Origin: Verrucomicrobiota bacterium
Lineage (GTDB): Bacteria > Verrucomicrobiota > Verrucomicrobiia > Limisphaerales > UBA9464
Assembly (NCBI GenBank): GCA_017309115.1
Contig: JAFLEF010000029.1
Coordinates: 28,070 to 92,069 of the forward strand
Direction: 5' to 3'
Length of the DNA stretch: 64,000 nt
The notes beneath the pieces are model-generated. The model was not told where the DNA came from. It did no database searches and saw nothing but the letters and a program-made list of their open reading frames with translations. The position numbers and the translations under genes are program-made. Every line of letters starts with the position of its first letter. Within the stretch, counting starts at the first letter, position 1. Positions 1 through 8,600 of this stretch are shown here, piece by piece.

Positions 1-242
1 GAGCGGTAATTCATGATGTCCGGGAATCAGCGTCTGAAGCCCGAACTATTAACCCTCAAACTAACACCACTTCCTCTAGCTGAGCTCAAGAGGTATCAGC
101 CTCCGTTACTCTCAATTAACCCGTTCGCCTTATCTGCCACTTCTTCGTGACTCAACAAGTGCCGTGGCCGGGTTTTCGAAAGAGTGCCAACAACCTGGGG
201 GCGGGGGTTCGGCGAGCTTCGGAAAACCTTGGGACTTGCCAG

Positions 243-821
243 ATGCATTTCGGAACGCGATTCCCTTCGGCCGTGAACCGAACCCGCTGGATCCTGCTCT
301 TAGTCCTCCTTGTGGTGGACTTGGGCGTGCTCCTGGTCTGGCGCTTCCGCCGGGAACATCGGTTCGATGACCTTATTCGCACCGCCGCCCGCCAGTATGG
401 CTTGCCTCCGGCCCTGGTGAAGGCCGTGGTTTGGCAGGAGAGCCGCTTTGATCCCGACGCCCGAGGGTCGGTCGGGGAACTGGGCCTGATGCAAGTGACC
501 GAGGACGCCGCCTTGGAGTGGGCGAACTCCGCGAAAGTTCCCCAGTTCTCCCGGGAACATCTGTTGGACCCCCGCACCAATACGCTGGCTGGCGCGTATT
601 ACTTGGCCAAGGTGCTGCGCCGCTACACCAATTCCGACAACCCGCTCCCCTACGCCCTGGCCGACTACAACGCCGGCCGCGGTAACGTGCTCCGCTGGAT
701 GACCGGTCCGGCCACCACCAACAGCCAAGCATTCCGGGACGCCGTGGGTTTTCCCTCCACCCGCGCCTACATCGACGCCGTCTCGGACCGCTACCAATAC
801 TACCGCCGCGAAACACCCTGA
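243..821 (+). CDS. Membrane-anchored lytic transglycosylase (SLT domain)
   Basis: Predicted murein lytic transglycosylase that cleaves the glycan backbone of peptidoglycan in the periplasm. With the ATG at 243 the protein has 192 residues. A single N-terminal transmembrane segment (about residues 15-33) is followed by an SLT domain. The catalytic Glu lies in QESRFDP, followed by the family's GELGLMQV segment and a downstream ALADYNAGRGNV motif. An upstream in-frame GTG at 147 would add 32 low-complexity residues and is less likely. A YdcF-like gene follows 58 bases downstream on the same strand, so a shared envelope role is possible. The family call is firm; the exact start is less so. Confidence 0.88.
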   Translation: MHFGTRFPSAVNRTRWILLLVLLVVDLGVLLVWRFRREHRFDDLIRTAARQYGLPPALVKAVVWQESRFDPDARGSVGELGLMQVTEDAALEWANSAKVPQFSREHLLDPRTNTLAGAYYLAKVLRRYTNSDNPLPYALADYNAGRGNVLRWMTGPATTNSQAFRDAVGFPSTRAYIDAVSDRYQYYRRETP

Positions 822-879
822 GCCGGGTTGAGACTGGGTTCCGCCTTGGTCCGTTCCGTTCCTTCGATACCCTCGGCCC

Positions 880-1662
880 GTGGTCCAAACGGTCCTCTCC
901 TCCCTGAACGCCCTGACGGATCCCATGGGCTTCCTTTGGGCGCTCCTCCTCGCGTCCATCCTGGTGGCGCTGTGGCGGCGCAACGGCTGGCTCTTCGGCG
1001 TCAGTCTCGGACTGCTGATGTTCCTCCAAATTGTGGCCGGCACCAACCTGTCCCGCTTGCTGATCGGCCGCCTGGAGGCCCCCTATGATCCCCGCCGGCG
1101 CCCGCCACTGGAGTCGGCCGACGCGGTGGTCATGCTCGGCGGGACCCTGGACTACGGACCCCGCGAACGGCTGGGCGTGAACGTCGGCGAACCCGCTGAC
1201 CGGATCCTGACTGCCGTCGAATTGGTGCGCGAAGGCAAGGCACCCGTCCTGGTCCTCAGCAGTGCGCCGTATCTGCTGAACGATCAGTTCCGCGGCGACT
1301 CGGAACTTATCGCCCACTGGCTGCGCCGCTGGAATCTGCCACCGGGCGAGCTGGTCCGCCTGCCCCTCTGTCGCAACACCCACGACGAAGCCGTGGAAAC
1401 TGCTGCCCTCATGCAGCAACGCGGCTGGAAGCGCATCATCCTGGTGACCTCCGCCTACCATCTGCGCCGGGCCGAAGCCACCTTCCGGCAAGCGGGCGTA
1501 ACGAATCTGGTTCCCTTCGGCTGTGATTTTCAGGGCGTGGATCCCACCCAGGGGCGATGGGAATGGCAGGGCATTCCGCGGGTTAATCCCTTGATGATTT
1601 TGAACTATTGGACCCACGAACAGGTGGGTTGGTGGTACTACGGATTCCGCGGTTGGCGATGA
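880..1662 (+). CDS. YdcF/ElyC-like (DUF218) membrane protein
   Basis: 260-residue protein of the YdcF/SanA/ElyC (DUF218) family, often linked to envelope polysaccharide or peptidoglycan metabolism, though its chemistry is mostly unknown. Two hydrophobic segments occupy roughly residues 15-60. The DUF218 domain begins with ADAVVMLGG, contains the NTHDEA segment typical of the family, and ends with the conserved VTSAYHLRRAEATF block. The GTG start at 880 is used; an in-frame ATG at 925 is possible. It probably shares a transcript with the preceding transglycosylase gene. Confidence 0.85.
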   Translation: MVQTVLSSLNALTDPMGFLWALLLASILVALWRRNGWLFGVSLGLLMFLQIVAGTNLSRLLIGRLEAPYDPRRRPPLESADAVVMLGGTLDYGPRERLGVNVGEPADRILTAVELVREGKAPVLVLSSAPYLLNDQFRGDSELIAHWLRRWNLPPGELVRLPLCRNTHDEAVETAALMQQRGWKRIILVTSAYHLRRAEATFRQAGVTNLVPFGCDFQGVDPTQGRWEWQGIPRVNPLMILNYWTHEQVGWWYYGFRGWR

Positions 1663-1781
1663 TCCGACCGGGAACCGGCGCCTGAGATCGGTGGGTCGCG
1701 GCCGTTGCTTCCTCGGTTCCCAGCGTTGACCGCACTTCCCGAGTGGGTTACGTGTCCGCCATCGTCAGCAGTTCATTGCCC

Positions 1782-1988
1782 ATGAAAACCTCCCTACTAC
1801 CCCGTCTGCTCCTGGCCGCATTTGCGCTGGGAGTGGCCTTGATGAGCAGCGGATGCGGCACCACGCAGCGCAGTGCTTCGGCGCCGATTCCGCCCAACTG
1901 GTACGATTCGTACTACTATCGGGACGGCCACCTCGTGGTACCGAACCTTCCCCAAAGCCCGCCGGCCGTCGGCGTGTGGGATCAATAA
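1782..1988 (+). CDS. Small lipoprotein of unknown function
   Basis: 68-residue predicted lipoprotein. A lysine-containing N-terminus and hydrophobic core run into the lipobox-like LMSSGC, with the lipidated Cys at about residue 25. The mature part is short, and rich in Tyr and Pro (NWYDSYYYRDGH). The ATG at 1782 is chosen because it starts a well-formed signal peptide; an in-frame GTG at 1743 would put 13 residues in front of it. A convincing intrinsic terminator follows 28 bases after the stop, so the gene is probably expressed. Function not recognised. Confidence 0.7.
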   Translation: MKTSLLPRLLLAAFALGVALMSSGCGTTQRSASAPIPPNWYDSYYYRDGHLVVPNLPQSPPAVGVWDQ

Positions 1989-2015
1989 GCGATCCCCAAC
2001 CTTTATCGATCCAAG

Positions 2016-2049
2016 AGCCGCTCAGGAGTCACTCCTCGGCGGCTTTTTT
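2016..2049 (+). terminator. Rho-independent terminator after the small lipoprotein gene
   Basis: A stem of AGCCGCTCAGGAGT paired with ACTCCTCGGCGGCT (two mismatched positions, very short loop) is followed directly by a run of six T. It sits 28 bases past the lipoprotein stop codon. The rest of the interval up to the tRNA at 2277 shows no gene that I can support. Confidence 0.8.
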
Positions 2050-2276
2050 CTGCGGCGTCGAACCACCTCCCATTCTCGCCGGCTCGACGGTCCGCGTGAA
2101 TTCCAGTGACCGACGCGCTCGGAATCTCACTACCGAGGTTTGGACCCGCGGACGAGTCGCTTGCGCGTATCCTGATCCTTCCGATACGCTTTGAAGCGTT
2201 CGGGGGACTGATCTTGTTGCGGCCTTCATCAAGGACCGGCGGGAGTAGTCGTTCGGAGTTCTGGAAGCTTCGGTGT

Positions 2277-2360
2277 GCGGGCGTGGCGAAATGGCAGACG
2301 CGCCAGACTTAGGATCTGGTTCCGCAAGGAGTGGAGGTTCAAGTCCTCTCGCCCGCACCA
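2277..2360 (+). tRNA. tRNA-Leu, anticodon TAG
   Basis: An 84-base cloverleaf can be folded by eye. The acceptor stem GCGGGCG (2277-2283) pairs with CGCCCGC (2350-2356). The anticodon stem CCAGA/TCTGG encloses CTTAGGA, giving anticodon TAG. The variable arm is long, as expected for a class II tRNA. The T arm carries GGTTCAAGTCC, and CCA is encoded at 2358-2360. The DNA immediately 3' of it carries defence-type genes, which fits the common use of tRNA 3' ends as integration sites. Confidence 0.95.
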
Positions 2361-2542
2361 ATCTTATTGGCCTGAGTCTTCACGACGTAGATCTGCAACG
2401 GCAGAAAAGGGGCAGAAGCCAGGCATTTACGAGTCTACGGAGACCTAAAATCGCGGTGGGCTAAATGTGCAGATTTTCCGAGCCCACCAACCACCAACCC
2501 TTTATTGCACCACGGATGCAGCCCCTGCGCACTGGAGATGCA

Positions 2543-3178
2543 TCACGCTTCGGAGAAAAGGAAGTCGGCGCCTAACTGACGCCGCAAGCTTTCTATGCTG
2601 GAATCAATGCCTACGAGACAATCCCCCGGACGATCAGTAAAAGCCGGCGAAAGGATGCATGCGAGTCGCTTGTCCGAGCAGTTTAACCCGCCGAAGCGCT
2701 CCGCCACTAACCCAGGGCCGTACGACTCAATTAGCCGACGGGTAACCGCTTCAATACAGATAATCTTGCCGGCGACTGCGGCCCGAATTCGTTCCAACCG
2801 GGCATCCGTGGCAACCGCAAGCATTGCTCGCTTGTCGTTGGAAGCCAGAAAGTAAAATGACTGCTCGGAGGCGAGTCCGTAAAGCACCGCTTCCCCGTCG
2901 TCTACGTTGGGAACATTGGCAAATTGGTTCAAGATCGTAACCGCCGGACATTCTGCGAGAGCTGGAACTCGGCCGCATTGCTCCAGTGCGCGACTTCGGA
3001 CCTCGGGAGAATATTTCAGAAGGCTCTTGGCCGGCCTCCGAAGCATGAATTCCAGTGCCTGGAGTCGCAGGACGCTACCAAAGTCGAACCCAAGAGCTTC
3101 AATTCCAGGCTGGAGATAACCCGCCCCGGCGAGCAGGATAAAGGCGTCGTTATCAATGAGCAGACGCCGCTGACTCAT
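2543..3178 (-). CDS. PIN-like domain protein, predicted RNase, partner of the ImmA/IrrE gene
   Basis: 211-residue protein with a PIN-like nuclease pattern: an N-terminal beta strand with acidic residues (LLIDNDAF), a central VDDGEAVLYGLA block and FLASNDKRAML. These supply the spaced Asp/Glu residues expected for a metal-dependent RNase active site. The middle block resembles the GE...A..LA...DD..AR pattern of DUF3368-like PIN proteins. The ATG at 3178 is only three bases after the stop codon of the ImmA/IrrE-type gene, so the two genes are almost certainly cotranscribed. Toxin or effector activity is inferred from fold and pairing, not shown. The C-terminal 60 residues are not recognised. 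Confidence 0.65.
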   Translation of the reverse strand: MSQRRLLIDNDAFILLAGAGYLQPGIEALGFDFGSVLRLQALEFMLRRPAKSLLKYSPEVRSRALEQCGRVPALAECPAVTILNQFANVPNVDDGEAVLYGLASEQSFYFLASNDKRAMLAVATDARLERIRAAVAGKIICIEAVTRRLIESYGPGLVAERFGGLNCSDKRLACILSPAFTDRPGDCLVGIDSSIESLRRQLGADFLFSEA

Positions 3179-3181
3179 TGT

Positions 3182-4207
3182 CTAGGCTAGACAATTGATG
3201 CCGAACAGCGGCAGCAGTTCTGCCACGGATCCGGGTAATTCTACTGCATCCTGGCGAGGCAAACGTCGCGCGAGAGCTCCAGCGATGATTTCCCGTCCTC
3301 CGGTGTTCATGTTCATCAGCTTCAGCGCGTTAACAGCTACCCCCATCCGATTCGCAGTTTTGCCGTAGATCAATGCCAACGTCCCGGCATGAATTGAGGA
3401 ACGTTTCTGTTGGCTGAGTGCGGCCGCTGCCAACTTCGATCCATCCATGCCGGGCCGAGGCGCGATTTTCGGATCCCGTTGCCCGGTCAGCAGTTCCAAT
3501 GCGTCCCCGTCCGCTACTTCTTCATCTTTGTCTTCGGTGGCACCCTCAAAACTTGCCTCGCAAAGAATTGCACCTCCCGGCTTAACGTGCCCGCGGATGA
3601 CATGTGAGACTTCGTGCGCGAGGTGAAACGCCAACCGCGCCGGCTCGTCGTGGCCCGAGGCCAGTACAACGACGGGTCGGTCGCCTTCGTAAGATGCCAT
3701 CCCGGCAAACTTCTTGGCGGCGGCTGGTAGGGGACCGTAATGAAATACTGCAATGCCATGAGACCAGCACGCATCCAGCAATCCTCCCAAATCTACGGTA
3801 GGATTCCGTTCCAACACCCATTTGCGAAGCGCTACTGCAGTAAGATTGGCGGGCAGTGGGGACAAATTTTGCAGGTGCGGCATAACCATTCGCACCGCGT
3901 TTCGTGCCGCCACCATGCCAGGCGCCAAGTCCTCTCGCTCGGTTCCACGTTTGGCCCGTTTGAGGCGAATTGCGCTAACGTCCGGAAGCGATAACGCCTT
4001 GGAAACATCCACCAAATCCCCTAGCGGCAGGCTTAGTCGTTGGGCAATTCTGAGCTGCATTTGCGCCAGCGAAGCTGGGTTATGCGCCAGCGAATCATCC
4101 CACCAATCGGGCAAAACGGCGTGCCGAAGGAAGACATCATCGTAACCGACCCGCTTCAGCCGATGAAATAAGCCCCGAAGCGGGCTGGCTGTGGCTGTGG
4201 TAGGCAT
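3182..4207 (-). CDS. ImmA/IrrE-family (COG2856-like) zinc metallopeptidase
   Basis: 341 residues. The catalytic zinc motif lies at about residues 190-200 (AFHLAHEVSHVIRGH, an HExxH), with a downstream acidic EEVADGDALELL segment that could give the third ligand. This is the ImmA/IrrE pattern: such proteases cleave repressors or act as the regulatory half of toxin-antitoxin-like pairs. The N-terminal 110 residues may include a degenerate Xre-like HTH (SLAQMQLRIAQRLSLPLGDLV), as is common in COG2856 proteins. It is the first gene of a two-gene operon, followed at once by a PIN-like gene. This suggests a toxin-antitoxin or defence module in which proteolysis controls the nuclease. Confidence 0.8.
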   Translation of the reverse strand: MPTTATASPLRGLFHRLKRVGYDDVFLRHAVLPDWWDDSLAHNPASLAQMQLRIAQRLSLPLGDLVDVSKALSLPDVSAIRLKRAKRGTEREDLAPGMVAARNAVRMVMPHLQNLSPLPANLTAVALRKWVLERNPTVDLGGLLDACWSHGIAVFHYGPLPAAAKKFAGMASYEGDRPVVVLASGHDEPARLAFHLAHEVSHVIRGHVKPGGAILCEASFEGATEDKDEEVADGDALELLTGQRDPKIAPRPGMDGSKLAAAALSQQKRSSIHAGTLALIYGKTANRMGVAVNALKLMNMNTGGREIIAGALARRLPRQDAVELPGSVAELLPLFGINCLA

Positions 4208-4539
4208 AGGAAAAGTGTGGTTTGCGACGTAGATCTCGGCGAAGAGAATCTACACCTACGTGGATACGCCACCAAAGGGAAATCCGGCCCCACATGATAC
4301 TGGGGTTTCAATGTCAGCGGAGGAGGCGATCGAGGAGGAGATCTTCCATGCTCCTTCGGGTTAGTTGGCGCGTGTGGCCGTGATTTTGCCACCCAACTCA
4401 CCAGCGTCCACGAGATCGCGAATCCACTGGGGGGAGAGAGCCCACCGCGCTTCAATCACGGAGGATCGCTGTCTGCGCTACCTGGATTCCCACCAACTCG
4501 ACAGCCCGGCTCATCGGGCAAGACTACCATGCAGACAAG
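4208..4539. other. Intergenic stretch with a possible coding remnant
   Basis: No complete gene is supported here. On the minus strand at about 4370-4468 there is a short open stretch ending in a stop, whose translation includes LSPQWIRDLVDAGELGGKIT. It reads like the tail of a helical DNA-binding or small regulatory protein, but it is too short to assign. A 12-base sequence, CGACGTAGATCT, occurs at 4225-4236 and again at 2383-2394, on either side of the ImmA/IrrE-PIN pair. The region may carry the promoter for that pair. Confidence 0.4.
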
Positions 4540-4764
4540 CTAAGTCGCGTCCCCGGCGCACGACGACGGTCCAAACGGGTCGATTCGCCGGTATGTCTGG
4601 TCGAAATAGATAACTTTGAACCGGTGTTCCAATACCTCAGGAGGTTCCGTCCCCAAGAGTCGTTCACGAAGCCGGCGGTCATCATCAAATGCTCCAGTAG
4701 GAAGATCCCCGTATCCGTAAACAGACGGGGATTTCGATAACCTGGCCGAAGTCGATCGGGTCAC
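4540..4764 (-). CDS. Small hypothetical protein or coding remnant beside the Abi-alpha-like gene
   Basis: A 74-residue frame from a GTG at 4764, with protein-like composition (GDLPTGAFDDDRRLRERL, then EVLEHRFKVIYFDQTYRRI). No family is recognised. It lies just downstream of the Abi-alpha-like gene on the same strand. It could be a real small partner gene or the surviving tail of a larger gene broken by indels. No clear ribosome binding site is visible. The call rests only on composition and position. Confidence 0.3.
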   Translation of the reverse strand: MTRSTSARLSKSPSVYGYGDLPTGAFDDDRRLRERLLGTEPPEVLEHRFKVIYFDQTYRRIDPFGPSSCAGDAT

Positions 4765-4805
4765 AGTCCATAACTCACGAAGCAGTGCAAAAATCGATGT
4801 GGGAT

Positions 4806-5582
4806 CTATAGCCAACGCGCATCGTGATCTGCAGTAAACTTCGGTCCACCGGGACGAAAACAATGATCTTGGCCCTTTCCAGGTTGTGCGGTCGTGCCCA
4901 AATCCGCTCCGGGATAGCCTTGGGACCGCCTGTAGAGCTGAAGTCCCCGAATTGTTGCAGCGGCGCAAACCCCCTTGGCTAGACTTTCAGTAGCCGAAAA
5001 GGGCGAAGGATGGACAAGGCCCGAAATCTTCAGTTCATGCAGTTCTGCATCGATCACCAAGGGCGGAACGGAGGGGAATTTGGGTAAAGTCAATTCGCTG
5101 TTGATAACCCAACAGCCAGTTTCTTCCGTACCATTTTCGATCACCAACTTGGTTTCTTGAGCAGACCATTCCAATAGAGCGGCCTGAAGTGGCGTCATCT
5201 TGCTCAACAAGTTGACCCAGAGAAGCTCACTGTTGTCCGAAGACGCTTCTTTGCTGACCGACGCGACGAGCCCGCCCCACATTTTCTGAATTCTGTCATC
5301 CGCCGACTTTGAGGCCTCGTCGAGCGCCCGAAACGTAAACTCTTCGGGGAGTTGGACAGGAGCATCCCCTTTCCCACAATCTTCGAGGTTCTTTTGCGCG
5401 GCCGCCAAAACCTTAGCAAAATTCAAAGCCCGAAAACCTTTATACCCTGACCCCAAGTCTTGCCCAATCGCGTCACCAATTGGGTTCGTGCAACGAGACA
5501 AGAATCCGCCAACACACTTCGCGAGCTCCGGGGCGATGTGCTTTGAAGCCGCAAAAAGAACCACTCCAGTTACTACATCCAT
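4806..5582 (-). CDS. Abi-alpha-like (DUF4393-type) protein, probable 3' frameshift
   Basis: 258 residues as read. The centre (about residues 75-185) carries the layout of the Abi-alpha/DUF4393 family: a PPEEF-like LPEEFTFRALDEA, then DRIQKMWGGLVASVSKEA, a LLSKMTPLQAALLEWSA helix and an ELHELKISGLV segment. Some family members are abortive-infection proteins, but most are uncharacterised. After about residue 205 the composition degrades. A run of five C on the plus strand (4970-4974) is a likely indel site: shifting frame there gives another open tail (with FAPLQQFGDF) ending at 4775. I therefore suspect a frameshift, sequencing error or recent decay. The neighbours are also defence-like. Confidence 0.6.
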   Translation of the reverse strand: MDVVTGVVLFAASKHIAPELAKCVGGFLSRCTNPIGDAIGQDLGSGYKGFRALNFAKVLAAAQKNLEDCGKGDAPVQLPEEFTFRALDEASKSADDRIQKMWGGLVASVSKEASSDNSELLWVNLLSKMTPLQAALLEWSAQETKLVIENGTEETGCWVINSELTLPKFPSVPPLVIDAELHELKISGLVHPSPFSATESLAKGVCAAATIRGLQLYRRSQGYPGADLGTTAQPGKGQDHCFRPGGPKFTADHDARWL

Positions 5583-5679
5583 ATTTTTAACGATTAGTTA
5601 ATGGTTCGATCGAAATCGGAGGACTCCGAAGTCTTTCCATCTGACTCGCCGATCTTCACTCGCCGAGCCCAATAAACAA

Positions 5680-8600
5680 CTACTGGACCAGTTCCAAACT
5701 CAGCCGTCCGAACTGAGTCGATCTCTCCGTCACCGGTTCGGGTGACCTCCAAAGTTCGGTGACGCCTTCGGACATCGGGATCGACTGCGCCAGAACTCCC
5801 GGCTGCCAGACGCCCGAAACCTCCCCGGCAAACTCAGCGCGCCAAGACGCGCCGACGAGATCCAAACGCCGGGTGAAAGACACAGTCAGGTACTCGCCCG
5901 GGACTCCCTTGACCGTTAGCGTTCGCAGTTCCCCCGAGAGAAGCCGAGTCGTCGCAGGCAGCAGCGGATGCGAATTCAGCAGATACTCCAGCAGGTTCGG
6001 CAGGCCGTCCCCGTCGGCGTCGTCAACCGGATTCACGACTCCCGGGTAGGCGACCTTCCAGGCATAAAAGGAGGTTCCCTCACCTGACCCCGGGCTGCCG
6101 CCCAAGGCCGCACTGGCCTTCCAACTGGCCGGGAGATTTGGATCCGGGCGCAGGGTCGGCTGTCGCAACGTCAGGGTCCGGCCTTCTCCATCCGCCTCCG
6201 CTGGCCATGGCGCGGAGTCGCCGTAGGCAAAACTCAGAATCGGAGTGGCGGCGCCATAACTCAGGGTCACGCGTTCGCCGCTGTTGCGAAAATTGTCGGC
6301 CGTTTCCCCGGCGATCAGACTCTCCCAATTCATGCCGTAGCGAGAGCGGAACGCCGCCCGATTGCGCACCGCCAACGCATATCCGCCGGCCGGAATCGTC
6401 CAGCCGTCGGGAAACACGAAGTCGATGCCTTCGTTGAACTGAAGCCCGGTCAAATCCAAAGGCGCAGTCCCGACGTTGTTCAGTTCGATCCACTCGAAGT
6501 CGTCGCTGGAAAAGCCCGCCGCAAACTCCGCCGGAGTGGCGGGTGCCGGATTGTAGTTCAGTTCACTCACCACCAGCGCAGTTCGATAGAGGGCCACGTC
6601 GGGAACTCCGGCGACGAACTGCACCGCCGGCGACCAACGGCTCCAGCGACCGGTGTTGTCCAAATACCGCACGCGAGCCCGGTAGGTGTGCCCGGGCTGA
6701 CACACGGAGACTGGGAATCGCAGGTTCGTCACCCGGTTGCTGATGACCGCCGTGCGGTAGAGTTCGGTCGCCTCGTAGGTGAACGGGTCGCCGTCCCGAT
6801 AGCCGGACACACCGGGCGCCGCGATTTCACCCAAGCGCCACTGGACGCCGGCGAAGGACTCGGCTCCCTGGGGATCGGCGAAGTCGCTGGCCGTAAACGT
6901 CAGGTCGTTGACCGGAAATCCGTTCCGGCCCGAGAAGCCCAAAGTAGGCCGCTGAGGGACCGCCGGGTCAGCCGCCTCGAGTTCCAAATAATTGTAGCCA
7001 TAGCCGCGCTGGTCGCCGTCCCCGACGGAGAATCCAGTAGGGTCGGTGTCCGTCGCATAGTCCACCAGGAACCGGCAGACGCCGGCAAAGTCCGCCGTGG
7101 CATACGTGCGAGTCCAACTCCCACCAATGCGATCGTCGCCCGCCACCCGGGGCAGATAAAAGCGGCCGGTGTGTCCGCCCGTAGTGCGGGGGTGGTAGTT
7201 CCACAGGTACTGGTCCAACACATCCCAGCCCGCCGACTCGCCGGCGGGTTGGATGATTCGGCGGTACTCTTCCACCAGTTGCCCAATCTGACCGCCCGTG
7301 ATCGACGCATCCTCGCAGATTAAGTCCAGCAACTCCCGGCAGCGGTTGCGGAGTTCCAATCGAATGCTCGGAATGGTGAGGCAGTTCCTCTGATCAATAG
7401 TCCCGCTCCAGTGCGTTTCCGGGAAGTACATCATGTCTAGATCCCAGGGAATCGGCAGCCAACGGCCATCGGAACCGCGGTGGTAGAAGTAGTGGTTCCA
7501 CCCCTCGCGCAGATCGACATTGCCGGTGATGCGGTTGGCGGCGTGAAACCCGTAGTACGAGGGCAAGTCGAGGTTGGCGCGCCACCACGCCTCATTCGCC
7601 GGCGTGTTGGCCGTCCGGGACTGCGAACCATCGCGAAAGCTGTTCCAATCGCTAACATCACGCGGGTGCGTGGCGCCCTGATGGGTCTTGTCCCCTTCAT
7701 TGCCCACGATGTGATAGACGCTGCCGTCGGGAAGTTCTCGTTCGTCCAGGAAGGATCCGTCGGGATCCTCGACGGCCAGGTACAATCCCCAGAGATCACT
7801 GGAATACTGTCCGTCAAAACTGCCGCTCGGACTGAAGGGATCACTCACGGTGACTCCCGCGGTGGCCGATTCCGCCGCCCGACGAATCACCCGCAGTCCG
7901 AGGTGATGCATCTTGGGCGAAGGCGCTCCCGCGAATTCGAAAATGCGCGCCGAAACCACTTCATCGAGACCCGCCCAACCGCGAAAGACCGGATTCCACG
8001 GACTCGCGCAGGCGTGCATCGTGAAGGTGTCCCAAGTCTGACTGTAGGGTCTTCCCCAGGAATCGCGGGCGGCAAATCCGCGAGCTCGGTTGAAGCGAAA
8101 CCGCCACTTGTTCTTGCCCGATTGGTAGGTCGAGGCGCTGCCTTTGTTGTGGTATCGGATGTGGTCGTACACCTGACCGTCATAGACCAGCGTTCCCCAC
8201 ATGCGAACGGTATCGAAAGACCCGTTGTACTGACTGTTAAGAACATCGCTCTCGTTGACGAGGAGGTGATAGGCCGGCAACGAACTCAGCAAGCTGGGCG
8301 GGAACGTGGTGGGAGTGCCGGACGGCGGGCGATTGCGAGCCGTCCAGGCCGGCAGGCCGCCATAGACGAAGTAGGCGAAGTTCGGCTGCTCGTCGTCGGG
8401 ATACGGAACAGAAACCGCCGCGGTTCCATCGGTGGCGGTGATGCGATAGCGGATCAGTCGCCGGTGCTCCTGAAGCAGCGCCGGCAGCGTGGCCGAGAAG
8501 GTGCCGTCGCCAGCCACCGCATCGCCGCCGGTTCCCGCATCGTTCATCGGGACTTCACTCCAGGACGTTTCGTAAGCCGGGTCCGACTTACGAAGGTAGC

